From: CF-113 sp035308345 | GTDB taxonomy: Bacteria; Chloroflexota; Ktedonobacteria; Ktedonobacterales; Ktedonobacteraceae | Length of the DNA: 26,268 bases | Direction of reading: 5' to 3' | Assembly: GCA_035308345.1 (NCBI GenBank) | Contig: DATGGW010000188.1 | Coordinates: 1 to 26,268 of the forward strand | Shown: positions 21,362-26,268 of the stretch, one piece after another | Numbering within the stretch: the first letter of the stretch is position 1 | How the letters are laid out: each line of letters opens with the position of its first letter | Program-made: the position numbers and the translations under genes | Notes under the pieces: model-generated | Told to the model about the DNA's origin: nothing | Seen by the model: the letters and a program-made list of their open reading frames with translations, nothing else | Database searches by the model: none

Positions 21362-23305
21362 ATGAACGAGAAAATCCAGTCGGTCTTGAATTCATTGCCG
21401 CACAAACCGGGCATCTATATAATGAAAGATGCGCAGGGAATTATTCTCTATGTTGGCAAGGCCATCTCACTCTACAATCGCGTGCGCTCCTATTTTCAGG
21501 AATCCACCGATCTCAGCCCCAAGAATCGCAGCATGGTGGCGAAAGTAGATGACATCGAGTTCCTGGTGGTCAAGAATGAAGTAGAAGCGCTGGTACTCGA
21601 GAGCAACTACATCAAGCAATATCGTCCCAAATATAATGTGCTGCTGCGCGATGACAAGAGCTACCCCTACATCAAAGTTGCGCTGAACGAGGATTTCCCG
21701 CGCGTCTATCGCGTGCGCAGCTTCGCGCGCGACGGCAATCGTTACTTCGGGCCGTACACCAACTCAGGCGCGGTGGATGCCACGCTGGATTTACTCAACA
21801 AACTCTTTTCGTTCCGCACCTGTCGTTATGATGCCGCGAACTGGGCGCCGCCGCGCAAAGGAGAACCGCCAGCCGCCTGGAAGCAGAAGTTATTGCCGCG
21901 CCCCTGCACTCAGTACTACATCCATCGCTGTATCGCGCCCTGTGTTGCCTATGCCACGCGCGAAGAATACGACAAAGTCATCCAACAGGTGCTTCTCTTC
22001 CTGGAAGGCAGGCACGATGAAGTGGTGAAGCAGTTGCAGGAGAAGATGCAGGAAGCGGCGGAAAACCTCAATTTTGAGGAAGCGGCGCGCATACGCGATC
22101 ATATCAAAGCGGTTGAGCGCATCCTGGAAAAGCAGCGCATCATCTCCACCGAGGGGCAGGATGACCAGGACGTGATCGCTCTCGCAAGCGGCGAGGATGA
22201 GACCTGCGCCCAGGTCTTTTTCTTCCGCAGCGGCAAGCTGGTCGGGCGCGAATTCTTCATTTTGCAAGGCACGCGCGATAGCGCGCCCGGCGAGGTGATG
22301 GCCTCGTTCTTCATGCAGTTCTATGAGAGTTCGCCGCACATCCCTGCCGAAATCATTGTGGAGGCCGAACCCGACGACCGCGCTGTTTTGCAGGCATGGC
22401 TCAAGGAGAAACGCAAAGGCGCGGTGTCGATTACCGAGCCTAAACGCGGCGAGAAGCTGCGCCTGGTCGAGATGGTCAAGCAGAATGCGCAGGAAGTGCT
22501 GGAGCAGCAGCGTATCAAGTGGCTGAGCGATAGCCAGAAGACGCAGCTTGCATTGGAAGAGATTCAGGAGGCCCTCAACCTGGCCGCTCCACCCTATCGT
22601 ATTGAATGCTACGACATCTCCAACACCCAGGGTACTAATTCGGTGGGCGCGATGGTGGTATTCGAGGCCGGCCGCCCGAAAAATAGCGAATATCGCCGTT
22701 TCAAAATCAAGACCGTGGAGGGGCCAAACGATTTCGCCAGCCACCAGGAGATGCTGCGCCGCCGTTTCCGCAGGCACAACCCCACCGAGCAGGCGGGCGA
22801 TGAACAGCAAGAGCAGGAAACCACTGTCGCGGAGGAGATCGAGCAGGCGGAGCAGCCCCTGCAACACGAATGGACTATGCCCGATCTGATTATCATCGAC
22901 GGCGGCAAAGGCCAGCTCAGCGCGGCGATGGAGGTCCTACAGGAATTGCATATCGATGTGCCAACGGTGGGACTGGCGAAAGAGAACGAAGAGATTTTCA
23001 CGCCCGGTTCCCCCGACCCGCTCATGCTGCCGCGCTCATCGCAGGGCTTGTACATGGTGCAGCGTATTCGCGACGAGGCGCATCGTTTCGGCATCACGTA
23101 CCATCGCAAACTGCGTTCTGACCGCACCTTCAAATCTGTCTTAGACGAGATACCAGGCATTGGCCCCAAACGCAAACAGGCGTTAATGAAGCATTATGGA
23201 TCGGTCAAGGCTATCAGCGCGGCCAGCGTCGATGATCTCGCCTCCCTCAACGGCATGACTCGCGATGCCGCCGAGAAAGTCAAAGAGTACATCGGGCGCA
23301 TGTAG
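21362..23305 (+). CDS. uvrC: Excinuclease ABC subunit C
   Basis: The 647-aa dual-incision nuclease of nucleotide excision repair. The N-terminal GIY-YIG domain begins at KPGIYI (15-20) with YVGKA at 30-34 and cuts 3' of the lesion. A cysteine-containing middle part (PCTQYYIHRCIAPC) and a UVR motif (EEAARIRDHI) that binds UvrB follow. The RNase-H-like domain (ECYDISNTQGTNSVG, later IIIDGGKGQL) cuts on the 5' side. Helix-hairpin-helix motifs end the protein (IPGIGPKRKQALMKHYGS). The frame extends to 21347, but ATG at 21362 gives the normal N-terminus. A glutamate/glutamine-rich stretch interrupts the RNase-H domain (near 22790-22870). The stop codon TAG is the first part of a dispersed inverted repeat. 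Confidence 0.96.
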   Translation: MNEKIQSVLNSLPHKPGIYIMKDAQGIILYVGKAISLYNRVRSYFQESTDLSPKNRSMVAKVDDIEFLVVKNEVEALVLESNYIKQYRPKYNVLLRDDKSYPYIKVALNEDFPRVYRVRSFARDGNRYFGPYTNSGAVDATLDLLNKLFSFRTCRYDAANWAPPRKGEPPAAWKQKLLPRPCTQYYIHRCIAPCVAYATREEYDKVIQQVLLFLEGRHDEVVKQLQEKMQEAAENLNFEEAARIRDHIKAVERILEKQRIISTEGQDDQDVIALASGEDETCAQVFFFRSGKLVGREFFILQGTRDSAPGEVMASFFMQFYESSPHIPAEIIVEAEPDDRAVLQAWLKEKRKGAVSITEPKRGEKLRLVEMVKQNAQEVLEQQRIKWLSDSQKTQLALEEIQEALNLAAPPYRIECYDISNTQGTNSVGAMVVFEAGRPKNSEYRRFKIKTVEGPNDFASHQEMLRRRFRRHNPTEQAGDEQQEQETTVAEEIEQAEQPLQHEWTMPDLIIIDGGKGQLSAAMEVLQELHIDVPTVGLAKENEEIFTPGSPDPLMLPRSSQGLYMVQRIRDEAHRFGITYHRKLRSDRTFKSVLDEIPGIGPKRKQALMKHYGSVKAISAASVDDLASLNGMTRDAAEKVKEYIGRM

Positions 23306-23344
23306 GGGCGACCCTCGTGGTCGCCCGCCCGTAGTCGCCCCTAC
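23302..23344. repeat. Inverted repeat containing the uvrC stop codon
   Basis: GTAGGGGCGAC (23302-23312) and GTCGCCCCTAC (23334-23344) are perfect inverted arms. The TAG inside the left arm is the uvrC stop, so the element supplies or abuts the 3' end of the gene. The GTAGGGGCG edge is shared with other repeats in the window. Confidence 0.75.
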
Positions 23345-23382
23345 ATGCTCGCCTCCTGAAAAGCTAGCGCCCCGCTCCATTC

Positions 23383-23400
23383 GCATGCTATACTGCATGC
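23383..23400 (+). promoter_or_regulatory. Extended -10 flanked by two GCATGC palindromes
   Basis: TATACT (23389-23394), preceded by TG at an extended -10 position, is bracketed by identical GCATGC palindromes at 23383-23388 and 23395-23400. The predicted transcript starts near 23401, about 48 nt before the gene at 23449. The symmetric flanks could be an operator. Confidence 0.4.
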
Positions 23401-23448
23401 ACAACATCAATAACAACCTGCCACAGGCGTAGAAAGCGAGTATTCCTG

Positions 23449-25131
23449 ATGTCCACTACTAGCTCCAGCCCACAGGAGACTGCGGCGGGCGCAAGCGGAC
23501 GCGATAAATCGCGTTCCTACCGACCTGCGCGGGGCTGGTTACTTATCCTGCTGGTTTTCGTCTCGGGGGCCTGCTCGCTGGCTGTTGAACTCTCGGCCTC
23601 GCGCCTGCTCGCTCCCTATTTCGGCACCTCACTCTTTGTCTGGGCTAATCTTATTGGCTTGATCTTGCTCTACCTTACCATCGGCTACTATGCAGGCGGA
23701 CTGCTGGCCGACCGTTTCCCGCGCCCCGTTGTGCTGTATGGCATGACCACTGCTGCCGCTTTTCTCATTAGCTTGATTCCCTTTCTTTCTAAACCCATCC
23801 TGCACTGGTCGCAGAGCGCGTTTGCTACCTATTCTATCGGCGTCTTCTACGGGTCGCTCGTTTCGGTGATCCTGCTTTTTGCTCTACCCATGATCCTGCT
23901 GGGCTGCGTCTCGCCCTTTGCTATTCGCTTGCGCATCGAGCAGTTGGGCAAATCGGGGCGCACCTCCGGTCAACTCTATGCCATCTCGACGGCGGGCAGC
24001 ATCCTGGGAACCTTCTTGCCCGTGCTCTGGCTCATTCCCTCGATAGGCACCTATCGCACGTTCTTCACCTTTGCCGTGTGCCTGCTGGTGGTATCGGTCA
24101 TCGGACTGGTCGCCGCGGGCGGGCGACCACAAGAGAACACCCCTACTGAGAGCCCGCGCTCAAAAAATAAAAAGCGCTTCAATAAAAATATCCTGGCCAT
24201 CCTGCTGCTGATCCCCATGGCGCTTTCCGTCTTCACCATCCAGGGACCGATCAAGCCAGCCGACGGCAGCAATGGCGGCGGAACGCTGATTACGGAGCGC
24301 GAGTCGGCCTATAACTATATCCAGGTGGTGCAGGTGGGTGACGAGACGCAGTTAATCTTGAATGAAGGCGTGGGCATTCATTCCATCTATAACCCGCATC
24401 AAATCCTCACCGGCGCTGAGTGGGACTATTACATGATCGCGCCTTATTTCAACAATCCGCCATTCAAGCCTGATATGGTGCATCGCGTTGCTATCATCGG
24501 TCTCGGCGCGGGTACCGGCGCGCGCGAGTTTACCGCCGCCTATGGACCTATCCCCATCGATGGCATTGAAATCGACGGCACAATCGTTGACCTGGCGCGG
24601 CAGTACTTCGATATGCGCGAGCCGAACCTGCACGTCGTCATCCAGGATGGGCGTTACTGGCTGGAAACCACCAGCCAGAAGTATGACGTGATCGCTATCG
24701 ATGCCTACCAGCAGCCCTATATACCATTCCAATTGACCACACGGGAGTTTTTCCAGGAAGTGCGCGACCATCTCACGCCCACCGGCACGGTCGTTATCAA
24801 CGCGGGGCGCACGGGTACAGACTTCAGACTGGTCAATGCGCTGGCGGAGACCATGCATTCCGTCTTTCCCAATGTCTATATCATCGATACAGCGCGTTTC
24901 GCCAATAGTATGATTATTGGCACCAATGCGCATACCTCCCTTGCCAATTTCCATGTCAACACCTACAGCCTGAACAATTCACTGCTTGAGCAGGTGGCGG
25001 CGAACAGCATCGACGTCGGAAACATACGCGAGGAACATGCGAGCACCGTTTTCTTCACCGATGACCGCGCCCCTGTGGAGCAACTCATCGATTCGATCAT
25101 CCTGTCAGCCGTGCAGGATAAGGGTCAATAA
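23449..25131 (+). CDS. Fused membrane/spermidine synthase-like protein
   Basis: A 560-aa protein with about seven hydrophobic helices in residues 29-265 (SLAVELSASRLLAPYFG at 43-59 is typical of this fused family) and a C-terminal spermidine-synthase-like Rossmann domain. The SAM-type loop is GLGAGTG at 351-357, with acidic GIEID at 372-376, QDGR at 399-402 and YDVIAIDAY at 412-420. In true aminopropyltransferases the last motif continues as DxxDP; here it reads DAYQQPYIP, so polyamine synthesis is doubtful and the product is unknown. The ATG at 23449 has a weak ribosome site. A dispersed repeat (23497-23520) encodes residues 17-24 (GRDKSRSY) before the first helix. The cyclase gene follows after 30 nt, suggesting an operon. 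Confidence 0.82.
   Translation: MSTTSSSPQETAAGASGRDKSRSYRPARGWLLILLVFVSGACSLAVELSASRLLAPYFGTSLFVWANLIGLILLYLTIGYYAGGLLADRFPRPVVLYGMTTAAAFLISLIPFLSKPILHWSQSAFATYSIGVFYGSLVSVILLFALPMILLGCVSPFAIRLRIEQLGKSGRTSGQLYAISTAGSILGTFLPVLWLIPSIGTYRTFFTFAVCLLVVSVIGLVAAGGRPQENTPTESPRSKNKKRFNKNILAILLLIPMALSVFTIQGPIKPADGSNGGGTLITERESAYNYIQVVQVGDETQLILNEGVGIHSIYNPHQILTGAEWDYYMIAPYFNNPPFKPDMVHRVAIIGLGAGTGAREFTAAYGPIPIDGIEIDGTIVDLARQYFDMREPNLHVVIQDGRYWLETTSQKYDVIAIDAYQQPYIPFQLTTREFFQEVRDHLTPTGTVVINAGRTGTDFRLVNALAETMHSVFPNVYIIDTARFANSMIIGTNAHTSLANFHVNTYSLNNSLLEQVAANSIDVGNIREEHASTVFFTDDRAPVEQLIDSIILSAVQDKGQ
23497..23520. repeat. Palindromic repeat inside the membrane/spermidine synthase-like gene
   Basis: GGACGCGATAAATCGCGTTC is the reverse form of the core with one change and ends in CCTAC, matching the GTAGG edge of other copies. 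It encodes GRDKSRSY in frame in the cytoplasmic N-terminal tail. Confidence 0.9.
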
Positions 25132-25161
25132 CGGCAAATAACAAATTTACTAGGAGGAAAC

Positions 25162-25962
25162 ATGCTAGACCTGAGCAACATGCGTATCATCGACCTGTCG
25201 CAAAACTGGGACGGGAACACTCCCTCTTTTGCGACCTACGAGGGGCCTACCGTCAAATGGATCAAGCGGCCAGCCTTTGAGAAAGTGGGCGGCCAGTTTA
25301 TTTCGTCCACGCTGCACGTTGGCACCCACCTGGATGCGCCGCTGCACTTTATCACCAACGGGCAGGACATCGGCAGCATCCCATTGAGCAAACTGGTCGG
25401 GCCAGGCGTGGTAGTGGACCTGGAGGCCATGGGACTTGGCGACTACGATATTTACACCTCGCAGCACTTCGAGGAATGGGAGCGCAAGACAGGCATTCGC
25501 ATTGAGCCGGGTGACATCGTAGTGGTGCATACCGGCTACCACAAGTATTATCAGAGCAACTGGTACGGCGTATGCGAACCAAACGAAATCCGCTACTTCA
25601 ACATGCACCCCGGCCCAACGCACGAGTTTGTCGATTGGACGCTGAAGCGTCAAATTTCCTGGTATGCTATCGACGCCAGTTCAATGGATCACCCCATGAA
25701 TACCGTGCTGCGCATAGTACGCTCCGACCTCGCAGCTAAATGCGCGAAGAAACATGGCAAACCGCTTGAAGAAATCTGGCCCGAAGACGATCTGCAGCTC
25801 ATGCATTACCAGATGTTCCCGCACGGTGTCTTCCACGTGGAGAATGCAGGCGGCATGATCGACGAAGTGCTCGACCAGCGCGTGTGGATCGGCTGTTTCC
25901 CCTGGAAATTCAATGGCGGAGAGGCAGCATTCTGCCGCCTGGTGGCCTTTGTGGAGAAGTAA
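25162..25962 (+). CDS. Cyclase-family metal-dependent hydrolase (kynurenine formamidase-like)
   Basis: A 266-aa protein of the cyclase/KynB superfamily. The metal-binding motif HxGTHxDxPxH is complete: H52, H56, D58 and H62 in HVGTHLDAPLHF (52-63). The C-terminal HGVFHVENAGG supplies the usual His/Glu pair. Family members hydrolyse N-formylkynurenine, isatin or related amides and lactams. At 266 aa it is longer than KynB (about 210), so a non-kynurenine substrate is likely. The ATG at 25162 has a strong TAGGAGGAAAC site. It lies 30 nt behind the membrane/spermidine-synthase-like gene, probably co-transcribed. No tryptophan-catabolism gene is nearby. Confidence 0.88.
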   Translation: MLDLSNMRIIDLSQNWDGNTPSFATYEGPTVKWIKRPAFEKVGGQFISSTLHVGTHLDAPLHFITNGQDIGSIPLSKLVGPGVVVDLEAMGLGDYDIYTSQHFEEWERKTGIRIEPGDIVVVHTGYHKYYQSNWYGVCEPNEIRYFNMHPGPTHEFVDWTLKRQISWYAIDASSMDHPMNTVLRIVRSDLAAKCAKKHGKPLEEIWPEDDLQLMHYQMFPHGVFHVENAGGMIDEVLDQRVWIGCFPWKFNGGEAAFCRLVAFVEK

Positions 25963-26033
25963 TACCTGCAATACATTTCGTATCATGGGCGTCTCTAAAT
26001 TATGCATGTTAACGACCAGGATCGGGAGTGATC

Positions 26034-26096
26034 TGTCATGCTGAGCGCAGCGAAGCATCTCTGTGTGGCAAGCGAGATGCTGAGCGCAGCATGACA
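26034..26096. repeat. Dispersed element with internal direct and inverted repeats
   Basis: TGTCATGCTG (26034-26043) is inverted-repeated by CAGCATGACA (26087-26096), and AGCATCT by AGATGCT further in. ATGCTGAGCGCAGC also occurs twice in direct orientation (26038-26051, 26077-26090). It lies in the gap behind the cyclase gene and can fold over its whole 63-base length. Confidence 0.8.
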
Positions 26097-26159
26097 TTCC
26101 CGACTTTGATTGGTAATAGTCATCAGGGATAATTGTGAAAATGTCATTTGGAGATGCCA

Positions 26160-26268
26160 ATGAACGATTCAGATCGCGAACATGCCGCGGAAGATACAGA
26201 TAACGAATTTCCGCCGTCCCGGCGTCCCGTAAGACCGGCTGTGATTATCGGGGTGATTGTGCTGGTCG
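26160..26268 (+). CDS. N-terminus of an unidentified membrane protein (cut by window end)
   Basis: An open frame from ATG 26160 to the window end, 36 codons. GGAG lies 6 nt upstream. The first 26 residues are charged and acidic (MNDSDREHAAEDTDNEF, then PPSRRPVRP), followed by the start of a hydrophobic helix (AVIIGVIVLV). This suggests a cytoplasmic tail before a signal anchor. Nothing more can be said of its function. An overlapping ATG at 26141 runs into a stop after 20 codons and is not preferred. Confidence 0.6.
   Translation, partial: MNDSDREHAAEDTDNEFPPSRRPVRPAVIIGVIVLV

Noticed and set aside
8946..23520. Could the recurrent palindromic repeats be a CRISPR array?
   Set aside because: Copies are scattered over kilobases, not regularly spaced, and have no spacers or cas genes.
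1..26268. tRNA, rRNA or riboswitch
   Set aside because: No cloverleaf, rRNA-like block or known riboswitch consensus was recognised in the intergenic DNA by eye; a covariance-model scan could still find one.

Overview
The window reads as chromosomal DNA from a Chloroflexota bacterium, most likely a Ktedonobacteria-type soil lineage. This is an inference from gene content and style: a PASTA-type Ser/Thr kinase, an orphan WXG100 protein, SelB, a multi-helix membrane-anchored molybdopterin enzyme, mid-to-high G+C genes, and many short palindromic dispersed repeats that sit even inside coding sequences. No rRNA, tRNA, CRISPR array, transposase or phage gene was recognised.

Layout. 1-914 (-) is the 5' part of a benzoate-CoA-ligase-like acyl-CoA synthetase. 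915-4000 is a visibly AT-rich island with two tightly linked + strand genes: a TIR-domain protein with a C-terminal Nudix-like region, and a SAM methyltransferase. 4053-5928 (-) holds a ROK-family sugar kinase and tlyA, separated by 1 nt. 6106-7779 (+) is a membrane-anchored sulfite-oxidase-fold molybdoenzyme. 8010-9776 (+) is an ECF sigma factor, its zinc-finger anti-sigma factor and a small CxxC/CxxC protein. 9973-10845 (-) is an epoxide-hydrolase-like enzyme, followed by the complete sdhCDAB operon (14342 down to 10935). recQ and a PASTA kinase gene overlap by 1 nt (18392-14551, -), and then comes selB (-). From 20898 on (+): a WXG100 protein, uvrC, a fused membrane/spermidine-synthase-like protein with a cyclase-family enzyme behind it, and the first 36 codons of a membrane protein cut by the window end.

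Genes that work together: SdhC, D, A and B form complex II. The sigma and anti-sigma genes form a signalling pair. The TIR/Nudix-like and methyltransferase genes are translationally linked and look like a horizontally acquired cassette, plausibly anti-phage defence. This is the best candidate here for an undescribed system.

The other notable theme is at the DNA level. A near-palindromic repeat with core GGACGCGATTTATCGCGTCC occurs between sdh genes and also in frame inside recQ (twice), the anti-sigma gene, the membrane/spermidine-synthase-like gene and, degenerate, the molybdoenzyme gene. A second repeat family lies both between genes and inside selB. The first is open in five of six reading frames, which may explain how coding insertions survive.
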